Shown here: positions 34,040 to 40,951 of the stretch, piece by piece
Layout of the letters: every line of letters starts with the position of its first letter
Numbering within the stretch: position 1 is the first letter of the stretch
DNA from: Phycisphaeraceae bacterium
GTDB lineage: Bacteria > Planctomycetota > Phycisphaerae > Phycisphaerales > UBA1924
NCBI GenBank assembly: GCA_019636675.1
Contig: JAHBXC010000002.1
Coordinates: 62,001-126,000, forward strand
Direction of reading: 5' to 3'
Length of the DNA: 64,000 bases
Position numbers and translations under genes: made by a program
Notes under the pieces: model-generated
What the model saw: only the letters and a program-made list of their open reading frames with translations
The model's database searches: none
Told to the model about the DNA's origin: nothing

Positions 34040-34672
34040 ATGAGCGTCACTCGGATCATCGCGTGCGCGGGCTTGCTGGCGTCGGGGTCGGCGTGCCTTG
34101 CGCAGCTGCGGATTGATGTCATCGGGCTTCAGGTCGATTCGTTCGACATCACCGGCGCGCCGTCGCCGTTCGGGGGTGTGACCCATTCGGGGACGGTCGT
34201 GTTCACGAACGGGGCCGCATCGGCGCTGCAGGATGTCTCGATCAACGGCGCGTCGCAGTCGATCACCCCGATGGCGTTGAGCGCATTCACGGCGTCGATC
34301 GCGCTCGCCAACGGCGTGGTGAGCGGTGGTGATCTCCAGATCACGCTCACCAACGCGGAGACCTTCGCGTGCGACTTTGCGAGCGGGGTTGGGTTCGTGA
34401 GCGTCGCGCCGGCCGGGGGGTTCGTGATCGACAACACGGCGGTGTTCAACGGTCTCTTCAATGCCAGCACGTTCGCCGGCGTGAATGTGAGCCAGTGGTT
34501 CAACGCGCAGCCGCTGAACGGGACGTCGATCAGCCCGTTCGTGTTCAACATCCTGCGCGGCGATGACGGCGAGGGGGCGGAGTTCAGCGTGATCCTCGTG
34601 CCGGCGCCGGGGTCGGGCGCCGCGGTCGCCTTCGGGCTTCTGGCGTTCGGACCGCGTCGGCGCGGGTCGTAA
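34040..34672 (+). CDS. Secreted sorting-tail protein, array family A, divergent copy 4
   Basis: A 210-residue, more divergent family A member. The signal peptide ends at SACLAQ, and mature sequence starts LRIDVIGLQVDSFDITG. It keeps FGGVTHSGTVVF, AGGFVIDNTAVFNGLFNAST and WFNAQPLNGTSISPFVFN. The acidic segment before the tail (RGDDGEGAEFSVIL) and the VPAPGSG - helix - PRRRGS tail differ from the other copies. The tail has only three consecutive Arg. SD GGAGG (34028-34032) precedes the ATG. Its leader is very GC-rich, with a 9-base-pair hairpin at 33954-33978. Confidence 0.8.
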   Translation: MSVTRIIACAGLLASGSACLAQLRIDVIGLQVDSFDITGAPSPFGGVTHSGTVVFTNGAASALQDVSINGASQSITPMALSAFTASIALANGVVSGGDLQITLTNAETFACDFASGVGFVSVAPAGGFVIDNTAVFNGLFNASTFAGVNVSQWFNAQPLNGTSISPFVFNILRGDDGEGAEFSVILVPAPGSGAAVAFGLLAFGPRRRGS

Positions 34673-34704
34673 GCGACCGGGTGTTCATCGAATGTGCTTT
34701 GTTC

Positions 34705-34737
34705 AGGGCCCTGCGTGTCGCGCCGGGCTCTTTTTCG
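34705..34737 (+). terminator. Probable intrinsic terminator after array copy 4
   Basis: GGGCCCTGCG pairs imperfectly (one mismatch, one G-U) with the CGCCGGGCTC side and is followed by TTTTTCGTTTT. Confidence 0.65.
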
Positions 34738-34942
34738 TTTTCGGGCGTGTGACTGCTGGCCGCGCCGGCTGGGGAAGGCGGGGCAGTCCGAGTGCGCGCG
34801 GTCCGGGAAGATGCCTTGTGGCGATGGCCGGCGCGCAGCTGCGTCGCGTCGGCTCGCGAGAGAGCGGTTGAAAGCGCTTTGTCGCGGCGCAGACTGATTG
34901 GTCGGCGAGGCGTGTGGCCCGTCGGGGCCACGATGCCCATCG

Positions 34943-34968
34943 CGACGGGGCGTGCACAGCGACCGTCG
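34943..34968 (+). promoter_or_regulatory. 5' UTR hairpin of array copy 5
   Basis: CGACGG (34943-34948) pairs with CCGTCG (34963-34968) around a 14-base loop. It ends about 15 bases before the SD AAGGAGA. Confidence 0.35.
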
Positions 34969-34997
34969 GGCGGCAGGGATTGCAAGGAGAACTCGAG

Positions 34998-35771
34998 ATG
35001 CGTTATCTGACCATGGCGGTTGTGGCTGCGGCGGGCGTGAGCGGTGCGGCGCTTGGCGCGAATGACTACTCGTTCGTTCACGCGGCGCCGGGCGGGGAGC
35101 TCGGGCACGCGTCGATCCTGAACCTGGTGTACTCGGGCGCCGCCAACTCGGGCGCGTTCACTTCGTTCGGCGCGCTGAGCTCGACGAGCCAGAAGAACGG
35201 CTCGTCGCTCGTCACGGCGCAGGGGTATCAGTCCTCGGCGCTCACCTTTGTTCGCATCCAGGACCGGGGCGGCGTGTCGCCCCTGCACCTGAACGGGATC
35301 AACTGGGGCGTGGGTCAGGACAAGAACTGGGCGGACGGCGTGGTGGATGTTCGCGTCGAGGCGAAGTACGCCGGCGACAGCCACGTGTTCGGCTGGCACA
35401 ACGACGCCGGCGACGGCTCGTTCCAGGCGATCGCGCCGACGACGCCGGGCACGACGGTCGATCAGGTGTCGCTCAGCACCGCGTTCCGCTGGGGGCTGAA
35501 GGACACCACGACCGGGAAGTCGTACACCTCGGACGAGACGACGAACCACGGCGGGCTCGACCAGCTGGTGACCTACGCGATGTTCGACACGGCGTCGTCG
35601 AAGATGCTGGGCTGGCTGTTGTTCTGGGAGGACCGGCACGGCTCGGGCGCTGACTACGACTACAACGACGCGGTCGTGGAGGTCCGTCTGATCGCGGTTC
35701 CGACGCCGATGGCGGCGGGGCTCGGCGCCGCCGGGATGCTGGCGATCGGCGCGCGTCGTCGGCGCGCCTGA
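34998..35771 (+). CDS. Secreted sorting-tail protein, array family B (DUF4114-like), copy 5
   Basis: A 257-residue protein with a signal peptide ending near GAALGA and a mature part starting NDYSFVHAAPGGELGHASIL. A calcium-binding-like acidic segment, EDRHGSGADYDYNDAVVEV, matches the DUF4114 pattern ED...DxDYND. The tail is VPTPMAAG, a hydrophobic helix and GARRRRA. It is clearly paralogous to copy 6 (shared ILNLVYSG-like start, VRIQDRGGVSPLHLNGI, DSHVFGW, AFRWGL) but not to family A. Monocistronic with SD and terminator. Role unknown; exosortase sorting is inferred from the tail. Confidence 0.83.
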   Translation: MRYLTMAVVAAAGVSGAALGANDYSFVHAAPGGELGHASILNLVYSGAANSGAFTSFGALSSTSQKNGSSLVTAQGYQSSALTFVRIQDRGGVSPLHLNGINWGVGQDKNWADGVVDVRVEAKYAGDSHVFGWHNDAGDGSFQAIAPTTPGTTVDQVSLSTAFRWGLKDTTTGKSYTSDETTNHGGLDQLVTYAMFDTASSKMLGWLLFWEDRHGSGADYDYNDAVVEVRLIAVPTPMAAGLGAAGMLAIGARRRRA

Positions 35772-35795
35772 GTGTGAAGATGGGCAAGAGAATGG

Positions 35796-35835
35796 CGCGC
35801 GGGCCCGGCGAAACACGGGCTCGCGCGATTTCTTT
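35796..35835 (+). terminator. Intrinsic terminator after array copy 5
   Basis: A 12-base-pair stem with one G-U pair (35796-35807 with 35816-35827) is followed by ATTTCTTT. Confidence 0.8.
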
Positions 35836-36037
35836 CTGCGCGTGAGTCGTGCGCGCCGGTGATTTCGCCGGCGCGTGCGCCGATGCTTTCACGGGCGCAT
35901 GCCACCACCGGTGTAAGCGTGGGATCTGTTGAAAACAGGTGGTTTTCGAGTGGTTTTCTCGCGAGTGCGCGAGGCGTCTTCCACTACTCTCCTTCTGTTG
36001 ATCGGGCGCAGGATGGTCTTGCGCTGCGGGCGACATC

Positions 36038-36054
36038 GAGGCCTTGACGGTCTC
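36038..36054 (+). promoter_or_regulatory. 5' UTR hairpin of array copy 6
   Basis: GAGGCC (36038-36043) pairs with GGTCTC (36049-36054), including one G-U pair, around TTGAC. It ends three bases before AAGGAG (36058-36063). Confidence 0.4.
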
Positions 36055-36071
36055 ACGAAGGAGAAAGAGCT

Positions 36072-36815
36072 ATGAGACGAGTGACTTTCGGCGCGTGCGC
36101 CGCGGTCGCGTTCGCCGGTGTGGCGGGCGCGGCGGAGGACTACACGCACGTGCGCACCGGCAGCGAGCCGAGCCACCTGCAGCTGCTGAACAGCGTGTAC
36201 GGGGGCGGGTTCAGCGCGTTCGGAACCGCGACGGCGTCGGACGTCGGCGGCACTGGGGCGCCTGTGGCGAACTCTGTGATCGGCTACTCCAGCACGAACT
36301 GGATTTTCGCGCGCGTGCAGGACCGCAACGGGTCGAGCCCCCTGAACCTCAACGGGGTCGGCATCGTCGGCGCCCAGGACACCGGCTGGGCCGACGGGGT
36401 GATCGACGTGCGCGTCACGGCGAAGGTCGCGGGTGACTCGCACACGTTCGGCTGGTACGACGACGCCTCGGCGAGCGGCTTCCAGGCGATCACCCCCACG
36501 GTCGTCGGCAACACGGTTGACAATGTCGCGCTGAGCACGCAGTTCCGCTGGGGTCTGGACACCTCCTCGAGTCTGTCGCTGACGTCGAGAGAGAGTGACA
36601 ACCCGAGCGGGCAGGACATGATGGTTACCTACGCGATGTACTACAACACCGTGTTCTACGGGTGGCTGCTGGCGTGGGAGGATCGCACCGGCGGGGACTT
36701 CGACTACAACGACGCGTGGATCGAGATCGCGCTGGTGAATGTGATCCCGACCCCTCTTGCGGCGGGTATGGGTTCCGTGGCGATGGGTGGGCTGATGCTG
36801 CGCCGTCGGCGCTGA
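36072..36815 (+). CDS. Secreted sorting-tail protein, array family B (DUF4114-like), copy 6
   Basis: A 247-residue paralog of copy 5. The signal peptide ends near GVAGAA and mature sequence starts EDYTHVRTGSEPSHLQLLNS. It shares FARVQDRNGSSPLNLNGVG, DTGWADGVIDVRV, DSHTFGWYDD, FRWGL and the acidic EDRTGGDFDYNDAWIEI with copy 5. The tail is IPTPLAAG, a hydrophobic helix and RRRR. AAGGAGAAAGAG precedes the ATG. The two family B copies are adjacent, which points to tandem duplication. Role of the mature domain unknown. Confidence 0.83.
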   Translation: MRRVTFGACAAVAFAGVAGAAEDYTHVRTGSEPSHLQLLNSVYGGGFSAFGTATASDVGGTGAPVANSVIGYSSTNWIFARVQDRNGSSPLNLNGVGIVGAQDTGWADGVIDVRVTAKVAGDSHTFGWYDDASASGFQAITPTVVGNTVDNVALSTQFRWGLDTSSSLSLTSRESDNPSGQDMMVTYAMYYNTVFYGWLLAWEDRTGGDFDYNDAWIEIALVNVIPTPLAAGMGSVAMGGLMLRRRR

Positions 36816-36864
36816 ACCGAGACTCGACCCAGGGACGGGTCGGGACATCCAGTGTGCTGCCGCG

Positions 36865-36892
36865 GCCGATCCTTGACGATCGGCTTCTTTTT
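36865..36892 (+). terminator. Intrinsic terminator after array copy 6
   Basis: GCCGATC (36865-36871) pairs with GATCGGC (36878-36884) and is followed by TTCTTTTT. Confidence 0.85.
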
Positions 36893-37067
36893 GCCCCCCA
36901 CAAGTGGCGGATGCGTTCGTCCGATAAAGGAGGCCCTGGCCGGCTTGCGGCGGGGTGTGTGTAAGCCGCTGAATCAGAGAGGTTTATCCGGGAGTCCGGG
37001 AATGTTTCCGGAGGTGTTCAGACGGTAAAGATTGCCCAGATTTCGGCTGCGGGTCTCGAGAAAAACA

Positions 37068-37095
37068 TTGACACGCACCCGAGTTGGGGTATCTT
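37068..37095 (+). promoter_or_regulatory. Sigma70-like promoter of array copy 7
   Basis: A perfect TTGACA (37068-37073) and TATCTT (37090-37095) are separated by 16 bases. The -10 box with its TTTA flank resembles the one found upstream of the minus-strand member at 42892. Confidence 0.6.
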
Positions 37096-37246
37096 TACGG
37101 TGTTCGATGCGGGAGAACCGGTCTCGTTCGGTAAGGGCATGTGCCCAGAGCTCAGGCCGGCGCACGAACCAATGAGTGATGAGGGATCGCGGACGGAGAG
37201 AACAACAACCGCCGCGAGAGTCATACAAAGACGGGAGAATGGGATC

Positions 37247-37909
37247 ATGAGTATGAAGACGACGATTCTTGCGGCTGCGGCCGTTCTTGCGACTGCCGGC
37301 AACGCGCTGGCCGTCACCGAGCTCCAGCTCGACATCAACAAGGTCGAAGCCCAGGCCAAGCGCGCCAACGGCAACAACGGCTGGGGCGGCCTGACTCACA
37401 CCGGCACCATCCAGCTCAGCAAGGGTGTCAACACCACCCTCGCCGGCGTGCTGATCGACGGCGTCGTTCAGGCGACCACCACGATGACCGTGACCGCCTT
37501 CACCGGCGTGATCAACCTGGTCAGCGGCGGCGTCACCGGCGGCAACTTCTCGCTCCTCATGAGCGACGGCAGCACCTTCAACACCGACATCGTCGGTGGC
37601 TCCGGCGTGGTCGTGAACCAGGTCCTGCCCGGCGGCGTCCAGGGCTTCTCGATCGACGGCCTGACCTTCAACGGCCTGTTCAACAGCTCCACCTTCGTGG
37701 GCGTCGACATCTCTGACTGGTTCAACACCCAGCCCCTCGACGGCTCCTTCATCAACTTCGCCTTCGCCCCCAACGCGATGGGTCGCTCGACCAGCGACAT
37801 CGACATCTTCCTGCCCGCTGGTGACGAGCCCCCCGTGATCCCCACCCCGCTCGCTGCGGGCATGGGTCTGGTTGGTCTCGCCGGGCTCGCGGCTCGTCGT
37901 CGCCGCTAA
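37247..37909 (+). CDS. Secreted sorting-tail protein, array family A, copy 7
   Basis: A 220-residue family A member. The signal peptide (AAAAVLATAGNALA) is followed by VTELQLDINKVEAQAKRANG. WGGLTHTGTIQLSKGVNTTL, VLPGGVQGFSIDGLTFNGLF and WFNTQPLDGSFINFAFAPNA are shared with copies 1 and 3. An acidic linker (AGDEPPV) stands before the IPTPLAAG - helix - AARRRR tail. Its codons use C in third positions even more than its neighbours, a possible sign of high expression. It also has the best promoter of the array, suggesting that it is the major product. Function unknown. Confidence 0.86.
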   Translation: MSMKTTILAAAAVLATAGNALAVTELQLDINKVEAQAKRANGNNGWGGLTHTGTIQLSKGVNTTLAGVLIDGVVQATTTMTVTAFTGVINLVSGGVTGGNFSLLMSDGSTFNTDIVGGSGVVVNQVLPGGVQGFSIDGLTFNGLFNSSTFVGVDISDWFNTQPLDGSFINFAFAPNAMGRSTSDIDIFLPAGDEPPVIPTPLAAGMGLVGLAGLAARRRR

Positions 37910-37943
37910 GTCCTGCTCAAGGACCGATAACTCAAGTACCTTC

Positions 37944-37977
37944 CAGCACGGCCCTTCTGGGGCCGTGCTGTGTTTTT
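37944..37977 (+). terminator. Intrinsic terminator after array copy 7
   Basis: An 11-base-pair stem (37944-37954 with 37960-37970) with a five-base loop is followed by TGTTTTT. Confidence 0.93.
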
Positions 37978-38031
37978 AGGAGCCTCCGGCGTTACGAATG
38001 GATGAAGTTCGATTTCCTGCGTCAAGAACCC

Positions 38032-38060
38032 TTGCGTTACCCCCGACAATGGTGTAGGAT
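38032..38060 (+). promoter_or_regulatory. Sigma70-like promoter of array copy 8
   Basis: TTGCGT (38032-38037) and TAGGAT (38055-38060) are separated by 17 bases, followed by a leader of about 140 bases. Confidence 0.45.
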
Positions 38061-38091
38061 TGTGGTGGAAGCGGCCCGCACAGCCGTGACC

Positions 38092-38194
38092 CCTTTGCAC
38101 CACCGGCATGCACAGACCGGCGCAAAGGCACAGGGATAGGTTCACTTGGAGGAGTCCCCGGGTTTCCCCCCGGGCATACTTGGCGAAAGCCGAG
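38092..38194 (+). promoter_or_regulatory. Highly structured 5' UTR of array copy 8
   Basis: Three hairpins in a row. CCTTTGC/GCAAAGG (38092-38098 with 38122-38128) encloses CCGG/CCGG; CCCGGG/CCCGGG lies at 38157-38174; and a six-pair stem with a GAAA tetraloop, CTTGGC-GAAA-GCCGAG, lies at 38179-38194. The SD GGGAG (38198-38202) follows immediately. A riboswitch or translation-control element is possible, but I recognise no known class. Confidence 0.45.
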
Positions 38195-38208
38195 ACAGGG
38201 AGTCAGAC

Positions 38209-38841
38209 ATGATTCGTCATTTGAGCGCTGCTACGGCTGCTGTCGTCGCGTTTACCGCCGGGTCTCAGGCTGCGCTGATGCAGCTCGATATCAACGGCAT
38301 CCAGATCAACGCCGGTCGCACCTTCGACGGCGTGACCCACACCGGCATCCTGACCCTCACCGACCCGGCCGGCGGCGTCCTGCTCGACATCCTCGTCGAC
38401 GGCGTCTCCCAGGGCGGCGCGGCACTCGCGAATGTCGAGGGCGAGATCTTCCTGAGCAACGGCTTCGTGACCGGGGGCTACCTCATGGTCATGGACGGCG
38501 ACGGCGACACGTACTTCGCCACCATCGGCGAGCTCGGTCGTGTCAACGCCCAGGCGGGCCGCGGCTTCCAGATCGACGGCCTGACCTTCAGCGGTGTGTT
38601 CGGCACGACGGTCGCTGATCCTCGCAGCGGCTTTGTCTTCGGCAACACCGATGTGTCCGCGCTGTTCGGCGCCAACGCGTTCAACGAGTCGCTCGTTGGC
38701 TCGTTCCTCGTCACCTCGTTCAATCCGAACGCCAACGGCTTCGACGAGCGCGCCGACCTCGACGTGTTCATCCTGCCCACGCCCGGCTCGGCCGCGCTGG
38801 CCGGCCTCGCGGGTCTGACGATCCTGCGTCGCAAGCGCTGA
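38209..38841 (+). CDS. Secreted sorting-tail protein, array family A, copy 8
   Basis: A 210-residue family A member. The signal peptide ends at AGSQAA, and mature sequence starts LMQLDINGIQINAGRTFDG. It keeps VTHTGILTLTDPAGGVLL, VNAQAGRGFQIDGLTFSGVF and a C-terminal FNPNANGFDERADLDVFIL. In place of WFNxQPLDGSF it has LFGANAFNESLVGSFLV, so it is divergent in the most conserved block. The tail is LPTPGSAA, a hydrophobic helix and LRRKR, the only copy with Lys in the basic cluster. Own promoter, structured leader and terminator. Function unknown. Confidence 0.82.
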   Translation: MIRHLSAATAAVVAFTAGSQAALMQLDINGIQINAGRTFDGVTHTGILTLTDPAGGVLLDILVDGVSQGGAALANVEGEIFLSNGFVTGGYLMVMDGDGDTYFATIGELGRVNAQAGRGFQIDGLTFSGVFGTTVADPRSGFVFGNTDVSALFGANAFNESLVGSFLVTSFNPNANGFDERADLDVFILPTPGSAALAGLAGLTILRRKR

Positions 38842-38895
38842 ATCAGCCCGGGGTATACCCCGGCGCATTCTGACTCTGAACCGTGAACCCCTCTC

Positions 38896-38930
38896 GCCGG
38901 TCGATCCTCCATCGACCGGCTTGTTTTGTT
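38896..38930 (+). terminator. Intrinsic terminator after array copy 8
   Basis: A perfect 10-base-pair stem (38896-38905 with 38911-38920) with a five-base loop is followed by TTGTTTTGTT. Confidence 0.9.
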
Positions 38931-39020
38931 CTCTTCCGGTGGTCGTTGAGGAAGAGCCCCCCTTAGAACCGGTGGTTTGTCGGGCTATTCCTCAACCGGG
39001 CAATGCTTATCCTGATGTCT

Positions 39021-39048
39021 GTAGGTCGAGCACTTCGCTCGTGCTTAC
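39021..39048 (+). promoter_or_regulatory. 5' UTR hairpin of array copy 9
   Basis: AGCAC (39029-39033) pairs with GTGCT (39041-39045), with GTA/TAC able to close the outside. It lies eight bases before the SD AAAGGAG (39053-39059). A TATCCT at 39008-39013 may be the -10 box. Confidence 0.35.
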
Positions 39049-39067
39049 GGTCAAAGGAGCATGTGCT

Positions 39068-39769
39068 ATGGCGGGCTTGATGACATTCGGAAAGCGTGCC
39101 GCGTTGGCCGCGGCGGGTCTGAGCATCCTCGGCTGCGCGGCCTCGGTCGCGACTGGCGCGACCTACCGGCTTCGGGATCATCCCGACGGCACGATGAACC
39201 CGCCTCCCTACGGGTTGCGCCTCGACTCGCTCTTCGCGGGTCAGGCCGGCGCGGCCGGGGGGGCGACGACCTTCTCCTTCGTCGACGTGATCATGCGCGT
39301 CATGACGACGGGCTCGGGCTTCACGCTGCACATCAGCGGTGATCTCTACGGCGGCGAGGACAGCGGCGTCGGCTACGGCTACGCAGAGGGTCAGTACCAG
39401 CTCGACTACAGCTACACGATGAACGTGACCGCCCAGGGCACGGGGTATCTCGCGACGCCCGATGTGACAAACAATATCGGTGTGTTGACGGCGGTCACCG
39501 GCGATGCGGCGGGGCAGACCTTCAACCTCTTCGACGTCGCGGACAACAGCGGCAGGTCGTTCCTGTTTCTGCAGGACGACTTCCGTCTGGCGGGCACGGG
39601 CATGGAGGGCATGGGTTTCTGGGTCGGGCGCGGGTGGCTCGGCGTGGAAGGCCAGTCCAACAGCGCGACTCGCGACTTCCTGTTCGTCGCGGACCTGATC
39701 CCCACGCCGCTGGCGGGCTCCCTCGGGTGCGTCGGGCTGCTCGGGCTCGCGGCGCGCAGGCGTCGCTGA
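39068..39769 (+). CDS. Secreted sorting-tail protein, array singleton (copy 9)
   Basis: A 233-residue protein with a long signal peptide (core LAAAGLSILGCAASVATG). It starts TYRLRDHPDGTMNPPPYGLR and is rich in Gly, Tyr and Asp (LYGGEDSGVGYGYAEGQYQL). It is unrelated by eye to families A or B. The tail, IPTPLAGS - helix - AARRRR, is nearly identical to that of copies 1 and 7, so the same sorting route is expected. The Cys in the signal segment (LGCAAS) could be a lipobox-like site, but LGCA lies inside the hydrophobic core and signal peptidase I cleavage is as likely. Terminator follows. Confidence 0.8.
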   Translation: MAGLMTFGKRAALAAAGLSILGCAASVATGATYRLRDHPDGTMNPPPYGLRLDSLFAGQAGAAGGATTFSFVDVIMRVMTTGSGFTLHISGDLYGGEDSGVGYGYAEGQYQLDYSYTMNVTAQGTGYLATPDVTNNIGVLTAVTGDAAGQTFNLFDVADNSGRSFLFLQDDFRLAGTGMEGMGFWVGRGWLGVEGQSNSATRDFLFVADLIPTPLAGSLGCVGLLGLAARRRR

Positions 39770-39800
39770 TCGCCGACACGGTCATCACTGCAGTCCGACG

Positions 39801-39832
39801 CGCGACCCTTGCTCCCGGGGTCGCGTTTTTTT
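39801..39832 (+). terminator. Intrinsic terminator closing the array
   Basis: CGCGACCC (39801-39808) pairs with GGGTCGCG (39818-39825) and is followed by seven T. It ends three bases from the stop codon of the convergent rmlB. Confidence 0.9.
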
Positions 39833-39834
39833 GT

Positions 39835-40851
39835 TCAGCGCTTGCCGTACTGCTTCTCGTAGTACGCGGCGTACTCGCCGCTCTTGACGCGCTCCCACCA
39901 CGCGCGGTTGTCGCGATACCAGTCGGTGGTGGCGCGGAGCGCGTCGGGCCATGCGCTGCGCGTCGGCTCCCAGCCGAGGTCGCGCCGGATCTTGCTGGAG
40001 TCGATGGCGTATCGCCTGTCGTGTCCGGGTCGGTCCTGGACGCGCCGGATGAACGAGTCGTCCTTGCCCATCAGGGAGAGGATGGTGCGGGTGAGTTCGA
40101 TGTTGGAGCGCTCGTTGTTGCCGCCGATGTTGTAGACCTCGCCGGCGACGCCGCGCTCGAGGACCGCGAGGACCGCCTCGCAGTGGTCTTCGACATGGAG
40201 CCAGTCACGCACATTGAGCCCGTCGCCGTAGAGGGGCACGGGCTTGTCGTCGAGCAGGTTGGTGACGAAGAGGGGGATGACTTTCTCCGGGAACTGGTAG
40301 GGGCCGAAGTTGTTGGAGCAGCGCGTGACGACGACATCGTCGTGGAAGGTGTGGAACGCGGCGCGCACGAGCATGTCGCTGGCGGCCTTGCTCGCGGCGT
40401 AGGGGCTGTTGGGCGCGATGTGGGTTTCTTCGGTGAAGAGCAGGTCGCGGCGCTCGAGGGGCAGCGAGCCGTAGACCTCGTCGGTGCTGACGTGGGCGAA
40501 GCGCCTGCCGCCGGCGGCGCGTGCCGCGTCGAGCAGGGTCTGCGTCCCGAGCACGTTGGATCGGAGGAAGGGCTGGCTGTCGATGATCGAGCGGTCGACG
40601 TGGCTCTCGGCGGCGAAGTGGGCGATCGCGTCGCACTCGCTCGCGAGCGAGCGCATGAGCGCGGCGTCGCAGATGTCGCCCTTGACGAAGCGGTAGCGAG
40701 GGTTCGACTCGACATCGCGCAGGTTCTCGAGGTTTCCGGAGTAGGTGAGCGCGTCGAGGTTCGTCACTCGCCACTCCGGCCTCTCGCGCAGCACGAGGCG
40801 GACGAAGTTGGATCCGATGAAGCCGGCGCCGCCGGTCACGAGAAGATGCAT
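39835..40851 (-). CDS. rmlB: dTDP-glucose 4,6-dehydratase
   Basis: A 338-residue extended SDR enzyme. It has the NAD motif LLVTGGAGFIGSNFVR at the N-terminus, DALTYSGNLENLRDVE, FAAESHVDRSI, the catalytic STDEVYGSL (Thr-Asp-Glu) and PYAASKAASD (YxxxK), all diagnostic for RmlB. It converts dTDP-glucose to dTDP-4-keto-6-deoxyglucose. The ATG at 40851 is preceded by GGAAGGA; the longer frame upstream is a GC artefact. It lies 101 bases downstream of rmlD on the minus strand and converges on the sorting-protein array. Confidence 0.95.
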   Translation of the reverse strand: MHLLVTGGAGFIGSNFVRLVLRERPEWRVTNLDALTYSGNLENLRDVESNPRYRFVKGDICDAALMRSLASECDAIAHFAAESHVDRSIIDSQPFLRSNVLGTQTLLDAARAAGGRRFAHVSTDEVYGSLPLERRDLLFTEETHIAPNSPYAASKAASDMLVRAAFHTFHDDVVVTRCSNNFGPYQFPEKVIPLFVTNLLDDKPVPLYGDGLNVRDWLHVEDHCEAVLAVLERGVAGEVYNIGGNNERSNIELTRTILSLMGKDDSFIRRVQDRPGHDRRYAIDSSKIRRDLGWEPTRSAWPDALRATTDWYRDNRAWWERVKSGEYAAYYEKQYGKR

Positions 40852-40951
40852 CGTTGGTCGTTCCTTCCGGGGGTGGACGCGTTCTGCTCTCACTGTCGGC
40901 GTTCGGGGCCTTCCCGCTTGCAGACGAGCGCCGGCCCTGCGAGGTTCGTGC

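Larger units (their letters stand above)
34673..34997 (+). other. Intergenic region between array copies 4 and 5
   Basis: It contains the probable terminator of copy 4, a hairpin at 34943-34968 and the SD AAGGAGA of copy 5. The middle (34750-34920) shows no gene or recognisable element. Confidence 0.5.
35772..36071 (+). other. Intergenic region between array copies 5 and 6
   Basis: The 300 bases hold the terminator of copy 5, a hairpin at 36038-36054 and the SD of copy 6. A promoter is expected between 35900 and 36010 but no convincing pair of boxes was found. Confidence 0.5.
36816..37246 (+). other. 431-base intergenic region before array copy 7
   Basis: It contains the terminator of copy 6, a good sigma70-like promoter (37068-37095) and a 150-base leader. 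The leader has a GGGCA-TG-TGCCC hairpin (37137-37148) nested between GTTCG and CGAAC arms. No gene is seen. Confidence 0.55.

Noticed and set aside
38092..38138. A c-di-GMP (GEMM) riboswitch suggested by GCGCAAAGGCACAGGG
   Set aside because: The partner segments (GGGCAAACC, the GAAA tetraloop and receptor) are not in the required order or spacing; only a short word matches.
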